9,245 nucleotides of DNA, from the NCBI RefSeq assembly GCF_938028185.1, contig NZ_CALJAH010000281.1, positions 1 to 9,245 of the forward strand, given 5' to 3'. The notes under the pieces are model-generated. The model was not told the DNA's origin. It did not search any database and was given only the letters and a program-made list of their open reading frames with translations. The first letter of the stretch is position 1. Each line of letters begins with the position of its first letter. The translations under genes and the position numbers were made by a program. Of the stretch, positions 1 through 5,394 are shown piece by piece. This stretch comes from an uncultured Cardiobacterium sp. (lineage in GTDB: Bacteria; Pseudomonadota; Gammaproteobacteria; Cardiobacteriales; Cardiobacteriaceae).

Positions 1-22
1 CCTGCAGGGGAGGGGGATTTTT

Positions 23-65
23 CAAATTGCAAACAGCGCCTGGCGCAGGTGGAGGCAGCAATTTG
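23..65. repeat. Short inverted repeat at the left edge
   Basis: CAAATTGC at 23-30 is repeated in inverted form as GCAATTTG at 58-65, with 27 bases between, including the small palindrome GCGCCTGGCGC. No coding sequence is convincing in 1-108 on either strand, so this is intergenic or belongs to a gene whose bulk lies outside the window. The 8-bp arms are only modest evidence of structure. Confidence 0.3.
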
Positions 66-108
66 TCCCGCGCCCTTTTTTAGGTTTCAAGGCTTTTGCC
101 GGGTGCAG

Positions 109-158
109 AAAAATGAATACCCGGAATCCGTAGTGATAGATACGGTGCCGGGCGTTCA
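109..158 (-). terminator. Intrinsic terminator closing the minus-strand operon
   Basis: Positions 114-132 pair with 141-158. The outer block is TGAA with TTCA, the middle block CCCGG with CCGGG, and the inner block CCGTA with TACGG. A small asymmetric internal loop and an 8-base apical loop interrupt the stem. Read on the minus strand, the stem starts two bases after the stop of the small membrane protein gene and is followed by five T residues (complement of 109-113). This is the classic layout of a Rho-independent terminator and supports transcription through that gene. Confidence 0.75.
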
Positions 159-159
159 T

Positions 160-354
160 TTATTTGTCATTTCTGAGCAGGATAATCCAAATAATGGCGA
201 TGAATGACAGACCACCAGAAATAATCAACAGCAAATAATCAAATGGGGTATTGGCGATTGGCGGCGGCTCGTGTCTGGGAATGGGATTGCCCAGGAACTG
301 CATCAAAAAGGAAAAGATGATTAGGAATATGGGGGTCTTGTATTTGCCAAACAT
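160..354 (-). CDS. Small two-helix membrane protein, unknown function
   Basis: A 64-residue protein that I do not recognise. It has two clear hydrophobic segments, about residues 8-22 and 40-60, joined by a short proline-rich loop (PRHEPPP around 27-32). The tail is short and charged (RNDK), so it should be a small inner-membrane hairpin protein. The ATG at 354 is preceded by GAGGGA with a 7-base spacer, a good ribosome binding site. The gene follows the CBS-domain transporter by 96 bases on the same strand and ends at a strong terminator, which favours a real gene over chance. Its base composition is much richer in A+T than the neighbours, so it may be a recent arrival or just a hydrophobic small protein. 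Overlapping frames on the other strand have no recognisable features and look like shadows. Confidence 0.6.
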   Translation of the reverse strand: MFGKYKTPIFLIIFSFLMQFLGNPIPRHEPPPIANTPFDYLLLIISGGLSFIAIIWIILLRNDK

Positions 355-411
355 TTTTATCCCTCAATGCTTCGCCGTTTCTTTTGGGGAACGGTTGCAA
401 GAAAAATGTTT
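349..411 (-). promoter_or_regulatory. Inverted repeat that could mask the small gene's start codon
   Basis: On the minus strand the leader contains AAACATTTTT (complement of 402-411). The start region is AAAAATGTTT (complement of 349-358), its exact reverse complement, and contains the ATG at 354-352. In RNA these 10 bases could pair and hide the start codon. A second small stem (CCGTT 375-379 with AACGG 390-394) lies inside the loop. The stem is AU-rich and of modest stability, so the regulatory reading is inference. Confidence 0.4.
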
Positions 412-450
412 ATTCCCTGCGCCGATGCCGGCACAAATCCTCCGGCAAGC

Positions 451-1743
451 TCAGTCTTCCTCCGCCTCTTCCGCCTCAATCTCGCGGCGGATTTCCGCGC
501 TGGTGACGATGCCGTCGGCAAAGTCCAGCACGCGCACGGTGCAGCCGGGGAAGGTGAGTTCCGTCCCCGCTTCGGGGAAGTTGCCCAGCGTTTCGATGAT
601 GAGGCCGGAGAGGGTTTTCGGCCCTTCCAGCGGCAGTTTCAGCCCCAGCTCGCGGTTGAGTTGGCGCAGCGGGATGCCGCCTTCGACGGTGTAGCGGTTT
701 TCTTCTTGTTCGATGATTTCCGGCGGGGTGTCGCCGGTGTCTTCGTCGCCGATTTCGCCAACGATGTGGGTCAGGATGTCTTCGAGGGTAATCATCCCCT
801 GGATGTCGCCGTATTCATCGACGACGAGGCCGCTGCGCGCTTTCGCCTGGCGGAAGTGCAGCAGTTGTTTGCGTAGCGGCGTGCTTTCCGGGACGAAGTG
901 GCAGGGGCGCAGTACTTGTTGCAGCCGGGTTTTGTCGAGGCTGTTGTCGCGCAGCGGCAGGATGATGTCGCGGATGTGCAGCATTCCTTCCGCCTGGTCG
1001 AGGTGGTCGCGGTAGGCGACGAGGCGGCCATGTCGGCTGCCGGTAATTTGCCGCAGGATGTCTTCCCAGTCGTCGTTCAAGTCCACGCCTTCGAGTTCGT
1101 TGCGCGGCACCATCGCTTCGCTGACGGAGACGTCTTCCAGCTCCAGTACGTTGAGCAGCATATCCTGCTGTTCGCTGCTTTCTTCGTCGTCGCCGCTTTG
1201 GCTGGACTGGACGATGCTGCGCAGTTCGTCGTTGCTCAAGGCTTCTTCGACGGCGTTTTCGGTCTTCACGCCGAGCGGACGCAGGACGACGCGCACGATG
1301 GCGTTTAAGAGGCGCACCAGCGGCGAGAGGATGCGCACCAGCCAGGCCAGCACCGGCGCAACCGGCAGGGCGATGCGCTGCGCGTTGGTCGCGGCGAGTG
1401 TTTTCGGCGCGACTTCAGAGAAGACGAGAACTACGACAGTGAGGATGATGGTGGAGAGCAGGACGCCAAGGTCGCCGTAGAGGCGCAGGCCGATGAGGGT
1501 GCCGAGCGAGGTGGCGGCGATGTTGACGAAGTTGTTGCCGAGGAGGATGGTGCCGATGAGGCGGTCGGTGTGTTTGAGCAGGTGGCTGGCGCATTTGGCG
1601 CGTTTGTTGCCTTCGTCCGCCTGGTGTTTGAGCTTGTAGCGGTTGAGCGACATCATCGCGGTTTCCGAGGCGGAGAAGAAGGCCGAGAGGGCGAGGCAGA
1701 TAAATAATGCGAGGATTAACAGTCCTATAGGAATGCTGTCCAC
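451..1743 (-). CDS. yfjD: CorB/YfjD-type transporter (DUF21, CBS pair, CorC_HlyC domain)
   Basis: A 430-residue inner-membrane protein of the CNNM/CorB family, linked in bacteria to magnesium or cobalt efflux and resistance. Residues 1-185 form the DUF21 membrane domain, with the family motifs SASETAM (24-30), GNNFVNI (70-76) and SEVAPKT (109-115). A pair of CBS domains follows at about 205-330, including VVDEYGDIQGMITLEDIL (307-324), which probably binds nucleotide. A C-terminal CorC_HlyC domain spans about 345-422. The tail is very acidic (EAEEAEED). The start is GTG. Its ribosome binding site AAGGAG overlaps the TAA stop of the upstream ypjD-like gene, leaving 9 bases between the genes, so the two are probably translationally coupled. 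Length and domain order are normal for the family. The family is near certain; the ion transported cannot be read from the sequence. Confidence 0.93.
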   Translation of the reverse strand: MDSIPIGLLILALFICLALSAFFSASETAMMSLNRYKLKHQADEGNKRAKCASHLLKHTDRLIGTILLGNNFVNIAATSLGTLIGLRLYGDLGVLLSTIILTVVVLVFSEVAPKTLAATNAQRIALPVAPVLAWLVRILSPLVRLLNAIVRVVLRPLGVKTENAVEEALSNDELRSIVQSSQSGDDEESSEQQDMLLNVLELEDVSVSEAMVPRNELEGVDLNDDWEDILRQITGSRHGRLVAYRDHLDQAEGMLHIRDIILPLRDNSLDKTRLQQVLRPCHFVPESTPLRKQLLHFRQAKARSGLVVDEYGDIQGMITLEDILTHIVGEIGDEDTGDTPPEIIEQEENRYTVEGGIPLRQLNRELGLKLPLEGPKTLSGLIIETLGNFPEAGTELTFPGCTVRVLDFADGIVTSAEIRREIEAEEAEED

Positions 1744-1755
1744 GAGGGCTCCTTA
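1744..1755 (-). promoter_or_regulatory. Ribosome binding site for the GTG start, overlapping the upstream stop
   Basis: On the minus strand TAAGGAG joins the TAA stop of the ypjD-like gene to a strong Shine-Dalgarno AAGGAG, followed by five bases (CCCTC) and GTG. This fixes the start of the transporter at 1743. It suggests that ribosomes finishing the first gene restart on the second. Confidence 0.75.
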
Positions 1756-2547
1756 ATGGTTGATGACAAATTGCAGGATGAAATTGCTCAGGACGTAGCC
1801 CATGAGCAGCAGGATGAAGACGGCGCACATTTCCACCACCAGCGGCGTGCCGCGCTGGCGGCGGATGTAGTACGAGTAAATCATCCAGCCGAGGGCGAGC
1901 CAGGCGAGGAAGGTCAGCACCGTTTTGTGGACGAGATGCTGCGCGAAGAGGTTATCGACGAACATCCAGCCGGTGAGGAGCGCGATGGCGAGGAGGATGA
2001 AGCCCGTCACCGCTTGCAGCATCATCACCCGTTCCAGGCTGACCAGCGAGGAAACACTGATGTCTTTCAACTGTTTGCGTTTCAGGCGGCGGAACAGCCA
2101 GCCGTAGAGCAGCGCATGGAGGAAGGCGAGCGAGATAAACGTCCAGGCGGCGATGGAAGTCAAAATGTGCCACCACATTCCCGGCGAGAGGTGCGGCGCA
2201 AACGGCTTGTCGCTGACGAAAACGAGCGGCAAGGCGACCGCGACCGCGTTCACCAGACAAATGACCACGCCGCCGAGCGCCATCGAGGCGCGCCACAGCC
2301 AGAAGACGGAAATACAGGCGACGAACCAGGCGTTCACCGACACCATATTAAAGACAGAGAGATTCAGATGATTGTTGGCCTGCAACGAGACAATCAGCGA
2401 CAGCGCGTGCCCCTGACAGGCGCAGACCAAAATGCCCAGCACCCACAGCGGGTTGATGCGGCGCTGCGGTTTGCGGTAAACGCGGACAAAACCGGCGGCA
2501 GCGGCGACATAGGCAAAAACGGTAAACAGCGGCAGCCAAAGCTGCAT
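1753..2547 (-). CDS. ypjD: YpjD-like CcsA/cytochrome c assembly-family membrane protein
   Basis: A 264-residue polytopic inner-membrane protein with about eight hydrophobic segments (near 4-21, 34-53, 70-86, 89-110, 126-150, 179-197, 209-227 and 239-261). It matches E. coli YpjD in layout and local sequence: GHAL with His47 after the second helix, NLS..N near 62-67, PGMWWHI with His127, LERVMM at 171-176, and the HKTVL...AWLALGW segment at 207-221. CcsA-family proteins handle heme for cytochrome c maturation, but YpjD itself has no firmly known role and lacks the full tryptophan-rich WWD signature. I chose the ATG at 2547 because AGGA lies six bases upstream. A start 14 codons further up would add a poor leader and has no good binding site. 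The pairing with a YfjD-type gene, divergent from ffh, matches E. coli. Confidence 0.88.
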   Translation of the reverse strand: MQLWLPLFTVFAYVAAAAGFVRVYRKPQRRINPLWVLGILVCACQGHALSLIVSLQANNHLNLSVFNMVSVNAWFVACISVFWLWRASMALGGVVICLVNAVAVALPLVFVSDKPFAPHLSPGMWWHILTSIAAWTFISLAFLHALLYGWLFRRLKRKQLKDISVSSLVSLERVMMLQAVTGFILLAIALLTGWMFVDNLFAQHLVHKTVLTFLAWLALGWMIYSYYIRRQRGTPLVVEMCAVFILLLMGYVLSNFILQFVINH

Positions 2548-2555
2548 AAAACATC

Positions 2556-2582
2556 CTGAAAAACAAAGCGGGCGGCTATAAT
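2556..2582 (+). promoter_or_regulatory. Promoter of ffh
   Basis: A perfect -10 box TATAAT lies at 2577-2582. The best -35 is CTGAAA at 2556-2561 (four of six) with a short 15-base spacer. RNA would start near 2589, leaving a leader of about 32 bases that is A+T-rich and holds the ribosome binding site AGGGA (2610-2614), six bases before the ffh ATG. The -10 overlaps the divergent -10 on the other strand. Confidence 0.6.
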
Positions 2583-2607
2583 ACAACAAAAATTTACCTT
2601 AACTTAA
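2578..2607 (-). promoter_or_regulatory. Candidate promoter for the ypjD-like operon
   Basis: On the minus strand TATTAT (complement of 2578-2583) is a five-of-six match to a -10 box. It would place the RNA start near 2571 and give a leader of about 24 bases. The best -35 at 18-base spacing is TTAAGT (complement of 2602-2607), a weak three-of-six match. Position between divergent genes is the main support. Confidence 0.4.
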
Positions 2608-2620
2608 TCAGGGAAAGCCC

Positions 2621-3982
2621 ATGTTTGACAACCTAAGCGAGCGCCTGCAAGGCACCTTCAAAAAACTGCGCGGCCAGAGCCGCATCACCGAAGAAAACAT
2701 CACCCAGGCGCTGCGCGACGTACGCATGGCGCTGATTGAGGCGGACGTTGCCCTGCCGGTCGTCAAAGAAGTCGTCGAGACCATCAAAAACGCCGCCGTC
2801 GGCCAGGAAGTCAGCCTGAAACTCTCGCCCGACCAGGCCTTTATCAAAACCGTCAAAAGCGAACTCGTCCGCATCATGGGCGAAGAAAACAGCGCGCTCA
2901 ACCTCGCCGCGCAGCCGCCTGCCGTCATCCTCATGGCAGGGCTACAAGGCTCCGGCAAAACCACCTCCAGCGCCAAACTCGCACGCAAACTCATCAACGA
3001 AAAGAAAAAAGTCGCGCTGGTCTCCGCCGACGTGTACCGCCCGGCGGCGATAGAGCAGCTCAAAACCCTTGCCGAACAAGTCGGCGCGACCTTCATTCCG
3101 TCTGACGCCAGCGAAAAACCGGCGGACATCACCGCGCGCGCGCTCGACTACGCCCAGCGCCAGTATTTTGACGTCCTCATCGTCGATACCGCTGGCCGCC
3201 TGCACATCGACGACGCGCTGATGGACGAAATCCGCACCCTGCACGCCCAACTCAAACCCGTCGAAACCCTGTTCGTGGTCGATAGCATGACCGGGCAGGA
3301 CGCCGCCAACACCGCCAAAGCCTTCAACGACGTGCTGCCGCTCACCGGCGTCGTCCTCACCAAAATTGACGGCGACGCGCGCGGCGGCGCGGCGCTTTCC
3401 ATCCGCCACATCACCGGCAAACCGATCAAATTCCTCGGCGTCGGCGAAAAAACCGAAGCGCTCGAAGCCTTCCACCCCGACCGCATCGCCTCGCGCATCC
3501 TCGGCATGGGCGACGTCCTCGGCCTCATCGAAGACCTTGAGCATCAGGTCGATGAAGAAAAAGCGCGCAAACTCGCCACCAAAATGGCGAAAGGCAAAAC
3601 CTTCGACCTCGACGACTTCCGCGAACAACTGCACCAAATGCAGCTCATTGACATGGACAAAATGCTGGAAAAAATCCCCGGCATGGGCAACATCCCGCAG
3701 GCAGTGAAAGACCAGCACCTCTCGCCGAAAAAAATCCGCCGGCAAGAAGCCATCATCCTCTCGATGACGATGAAGGAGCGGCACAACCCGGACATCATCA
3801 AAGGCTCGCGCAAACGCCGCATCGCCGCCGGCGCCGGGGTGGACGTGCCGGAAGTAAACCGCCTGCTCAAACAATTCAAAGAAATGCAGACGCAGATGAA
3901 AAAATTCCGCAGCGGCAAAATGCTGCGGATGCTCGGCGCCGCCAAAGGTGCGTTGCCGATGGGCAAACTGCCGTTCAAATAA
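2621..3982 (+). CDS. ffh: Signal recognition particle protein Ffh
   Basis: A 453-residue SRP54-type GTPase, the same length as E. coli Ffh. With 4.5S RNA it binds signal sequences of nascent membrane proteins and brings ribosomes to the receptor FtsY. The N domain is about residues 1-90. The G domain has GLQGSGKT (107-114, P-loop), DVYRPAA (137-143), DTAGR (189-193) and TKIDGDARGG (247-256). The M domain from about 300 carries the RNA-binding segment SRKRRIAAGAGVDVPEVNRL (396-415) and ends in a short tail, PMGKLPFK. The ATG has AGGGA six bases upstream and opens with the conserved MFDNLSERL. A strong terminator begins 18 bases after the stop. The rpsP-rimM-trmD-rplS genes found after ffh in many relatives are not here. 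Confidence 0.98.
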   Translation: MFDNLSERLQGTFKKLRGQSRITEENITQALRDVRMALIEADVALPVVKEVVETIKNAAVGQEVSLKLSPDQAFIKTVKSELVRIMGEENSALNLAAQPPAVILMAGLQGSGKTTSSAKLARKLINEKKKVALVSADVYRPAAIEQLKTLAEQVGATFIPSDASEKPADITARALDYAQRQYFDVLIVDTAGRLHIDDALMDEIRTLHAQLKPVETLFVVDSMTGQDAANTAKAFNDVLPLTGVVLTKIDGDARGGAALSIRHITGKPIKFLGVGEKTEALEAFHPDRIASRILGMGDVLGLIEDLEHQVDEEKARKLATKMAKGKTFDLDDFREQLHQMQLIDMDKMLEKIPGMGNIPQAVKDQHLSPKKIRRQEAIILSMTMKERHNPDIIKGSRKRRIAAGAGVDVPEVNRLLKQFKEMQTQMKKFRSGKMLRMLGAAKGALPMGKLPFK

Positions 3983-4000
3983 ACACTGCTTTTCGCGCAT

Positions 4001-4029
4001 AAAAACGCCCTCCTTGCGGGGGCGTTTTT
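4001..4029 (+). terminator. Intrinsic terminator of ffh
   Basis: AAAAACGCCCTC (4001-4012) pairs with GGGGGCGTTTTT (4018-4029), leaving a five-base loop, with one G-T pair. The run of T residues follows the GC core. The A-run on the 5' side means it could also work on the other strand. It is nearly identical to the terminator at 5306-5330. Confidence 0.9.
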
Positions 4030-4080
4030 GATTCACCCATTTGAAAAATGACGCCGCGTCGCCCCTCCCCCGCCGTCTGC

Positions 4081-4098
4081 GGTGCGCCAAGGCGCACC
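4081..4098. repeat. Perfect 8-bp palindrome with a TAGGGTG-type flank
   Basis: GGTGCGCC (4081-4088) and GGCGCACC (4091-4098) are exact inverted repeats with two bases between. Read on the minus strand the unit is preceded by ATAGGGTGCGCC, sharing a TAGGGTG leader with the larger element at 4268. A dispersed intergenic palindrome is the simplest reading. Confidence 0.6.
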
Positions 4099-4126
4099 CT
4101 ATGGCTGCGGACGTCCACCCAACTGT

Positions 4127-4157
4127 CCCTCCCCCGTGAGGGAGGGCCGGGGTGGGG
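4127..4157. repeat. CCCTCCC/GGGAGGG hairpin with G-rich tail
   Basis: CCCTCCC (4127-4133) pairs exactly with GGGAGGG (4140-4146) around a six-base loop. A GC-rich tail follows that contains GGGGTGGGG. Similar C-run/G-run palindromes are common dispersed repeats in GC-rich proteobacteria. The run of G blocks (GGG, GGG, GGGG, GGGG) could also fold as a G-quadruplex on the plus strand. Confidence 0.5.
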
Positions 4158-4198
4158 TTCACCAATTTCCCCGCCGATGCCAAACAATTACCCGCGCG

Positions 4199-4224
4199 GG
4201 TCGGTCATCCATACCCGACCTGCA
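4199..4224 (-). repeat. REP-like palindrome, single unit
   Basis: GTCGGTCAT (4200-4208) and ATACCCGAC (4211-4219) form an imperfect palindrome. Read on the minus strand it is TGCAGGTCGGGTATGGATG followed by ACCGAC. That matches the unit at 8290-8312, which reads TGCAGGTCGGGCATTGATG followed by CCCGAC. Together with 8322-8346 this makes three copies in the window, so it is a repeat family and not a local accident. Confidence 0.7.
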
Positions 4225-4267
4225 ACGGTTACGAGGCAAACAGCCCCGCCGTATCCAGCGCCGTGCG

Positions 4268-4350
4268 TAGGGTGTGTGCCGCAGGCACGCACGCGGTTGC
4301 CGATGCAAAATTCCCCCGCGTGCGTGTCGGCTGCGCCGCCACACACTCTA
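4268..4350. repeat. 83-bp near-palindromic element, MITE-like
   Basis: The outer ends are TAGGGTGTGTG (4268-4278) and CACACACTCTA (4340-4350), inverted repeats with 10 of 11 bases matching. The inner arms GGCACGCACGCGG (4284-4296) and CCGCGTGCGTGTC (4316-4328) match at 12 of 13. The right arm is six bases longer than the left in the middle. A 19-base centre contains GATGCAAAATTCCC. Both ends begin or end with TA, which would fit a TA target duplication. No coding capacity is present. It could be a miniature inverted-repeat transposon, or two facing copies of a smaller palindrome: the left half itself folds, GTGTGTGCC with GGCACGCAC. Confidence 0.6.
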
Positions 4351-4385
4351 TAAACCAGCGGTGCAAGTCGCAAAATCGTCGCCAC

Positions 4386-4444
4386 GGCAACCGTATTGCC
4401 AGGGGCTGTTTATAATTGCCTCCCCGCGACCATAGCGGGCAATT
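4386..4444 (+). promoter_or_regulatory. Promoter with operator-like GGCAA(T) half-sites
   Basis: A perfect TATAAT lies at 4411-4416, placing the RNA start near 4423 and leaving a leader of about 58 bases. No good -35 is visible at normal spacing. Four half-sites surround it: GGCAA (4386-4390), TTGCC (4396-4400), AATTGCC (4414-4420, overlapping the -10) and GGCAATT (4438-4444). The last two are an exact 7-bp inverted repeat. They could be an operator or form a leader hairpin extended by CGC/GCG (4425-4427 with 4435-4437). Weak -35 plus flanking sites would suit an activator- or repressor-controlled promoter, which is inference. Confidence 0.5.
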
Positions 4445-4480
4445 CCGGCCTTCGCGCCTCCCCCAACCCACGGAGAAACC

Positions 4481-5299
4481 ATGCAATCCAATCCCGTCCG
4501 CGTCTGGTACCGCCACCCGCGTGCCATCCGCGACAGCAACTGGCGCAGCTACGGCTGGTTCGTCCTCACCGCGCTCATCCTTAACGCCTTCCTGCCCGCT
4601 ATATTCAGCCGCGACGATGCTGGTCGCTTCATACTCCTCTCCATCGCCCTGCTCCTGCTGCTGCCAATCGGTATCGCCCTCGCGCGCAACCTGCGCCACA
4701 CCTTCCGCCAGCCGGACACGCCGCTGGTCGCAACCGATGCCGACGGCATCCACTTCGCCCTTGCCAACTCGCGCCACAAGAACCTCTACCTTATCCCCCT
4801 GCGCGGCGCGCAACTCGGCAGTGGTGCGGCGAACTGCCACATCCCTTGGGACAAACTCGGCGACATCGAAGCCATCCCGCTCAACATCTTCCGCCGCGAA
4901 CGCCTCCGCCTCGCGAGCCGCAAAAACCGCCACCACGCCAACATCTACACCGCCCGTCTCGGCGACTACGAGAGCGTCTGCGCCATCGCCGACAGCGCCA
5001 ATGCCCTCTGCCACGGCCAGCCGCTGCCGCCGGACGATGCCCTGCCGCCGCTGCGCGTCCGCCCGCTTGGCTGGGGACTGCTCGCCGCCAATACCGCCTT
5101 GCTCATCCTCTGGGTCGCGTACTACCAGCTCGCAAGCACTGGCCTCGTCGCCGCCCCGCCCGGCAATTACCCCTTCATGACCGTCCTCGCCGTGATAACC
5201 GCGCTTAACCTCGCCGCCCGCCTCGCCCCGTGGCAACTGCAAGCAGAATTACCGGACGACGACAACAGCGATGACCGCAAAACCATCACCCGGCTATAA
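4481..5299 (+). CDS. Four-helix membrane protein with a central soluble domain, unknown function
   Basis: A 272-residue protein that I do not recognise by name. Two hydrophobic segments come first (about 25-42 and 49-68). A soluble domain of about 120 residues follows (70-190), then two more membrane segments (195-216 and 230-248) and an acidic, charged tail (DDDNSDDRK). In the soluble part, DADGIHF (86-92) and IPWDKLGDIE (121-130), then short alternating strands, resemble the pattern of bacterial PH-like membrane proteins of the STM3941 type. That assignment is tentative. The ATG has GGAGA about five bases upstream. Promoter and terminator bracket it closely, so it appears to be transcribed alone. 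Codon use is like its neighbours (Leu CTC, Glu GAA), giving no sign of recent transfer. Both termini are predicted cytoplasmic or both periplasmic, since the helix count is even. Confidence 0.85.
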   Translation: MQSNPVRVWYRHPRAIRDSNWRSYGWFVLTALILNAFLPAIFSRDDAGRFILLSIALLLLLPIGIALARNLRHTFRQPDTPLVATDADGIHFALANSRHKNLYLIPLRGAQLGSGAANCHIPWDKLGDIEAIPLNIFRRERLRLASRKNRHHANIYTARLGDYESVCAIADSANALCHGQPLPPDDALPPLRVRPLGWGLLAANTALLILWVAYYQLASTGLVAAPPGNYPFMTVLAVITALNLAARLAPWQLQAELPDDDNSDDRKTITRL

Positions 5300-5305
5300 C
5301 CGACC

Positions 5306-5330
5306 AACGCCCTCCCTGCGAGGGTGTTTT
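5306..5330 (+). terminator. Intrinsic terminator after the membrane protein gene
   Basis: AACGCCCTC (5306-5314) pairs with GAGGGTGTT (5320-5328), with one G-T pair and a five-base loop, and the T run continues to 5330. It begins 7 bases after the stop codon and matches the ffh terminator at 21 of 24 aligned bases, with the differences keeping the stem paired. Confidence 0.85.
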
Positions 5331-5359
5331 CGCACAAGGCCCCCGCCGCCCGCTTCGTT

Positions 5360-5365
5360 TATCAT
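5360..5365 (+). promoter_or_regulatory. Possible -10 box of the uvrA promoter
   Basis: TATCAT at 5360-5365 is a five-of-six match to a -10 box, 30 bases before the uvrA ATG. No convincing -35 lies 16-18 bases upstream. No CTGT-N8-ACAG LexA site is visible between the upstream terminator and the gene. Call rests on position and one hexamer only. Confidence 0.35.
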
Positions 5366-5394
5366 AAGCGCCTTTTTGAACCCCCGGATTTCCC

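Larger units (their letters stand above)
4030..4480. other. Repeat-rich non-coding region between ffh and the next gene
   Basis: About 450 bases with no believable gene. Open frames exist on both strands but are short, Arg/Pro-rich and lack ribosome binding sites or recognisable motifs. The stretch holds four different palindromic elements (4081, 4127, 4199 and 4268) and ends in a promoter with inverted half-sites (4386-4444). It reads as an accumulation site for small dispersed repeats. Confidence 0.7.

Noticed and set aside
2..133. Open plus-strand frame entering from the left edge and ending at TAG 131
   Set aside because: Too short to judge, and its last codons lie inside the terminator hairpin. 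It could be the end of an outside gene but nothing in it is recognisable.
251..876. Two plus-strand frames opposite the small membrane gene and the end of the transporter
   Set aside because: They overlap the conserved C-terminal domain of the transporter in antisense and have no recognisable features.
2548..2589. Upstream ATG giving the ypjD-like protein 14 more residues
   Set aside because: No ribosome binding site precedes it, and it would start upstream of the likely RNA start near 2571. The inner ATG has AGGA at good spacing and gives the usual family length.
2942..4183. 413-codon minus-strand frame opposite ffh
   Set aside because: Antisense shadow of a universally conserved gene. The product is Phe/Val/Gly-rich with no domain pattern.
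4127..4350. Possible CRISPR array in the repeat-rich gap
   Set aside because: The repeats are of different sequences, not evenly spaced and mostly self-complementary. No direct repeat-spacer pattern exists.
4030..4480. Possible 4.5S RNA gene or other small RNA next to ffh
   Set aside because: I could not find the conserved GGAA-tetraloop hairpin with its asymmetric internal loop. The palindromes here are better explained as dispersed repeats.
4229..5242. Long open frame on the minus strand opposite the membrane protein gene (337 codons)
   Set aside because: Its composition is low-complexity (Glu, Val, Ala, Gly), with no recognisable motif or ribosome binding site. The plus-strand gene has a binding site, a promoter and normal membrane segments.
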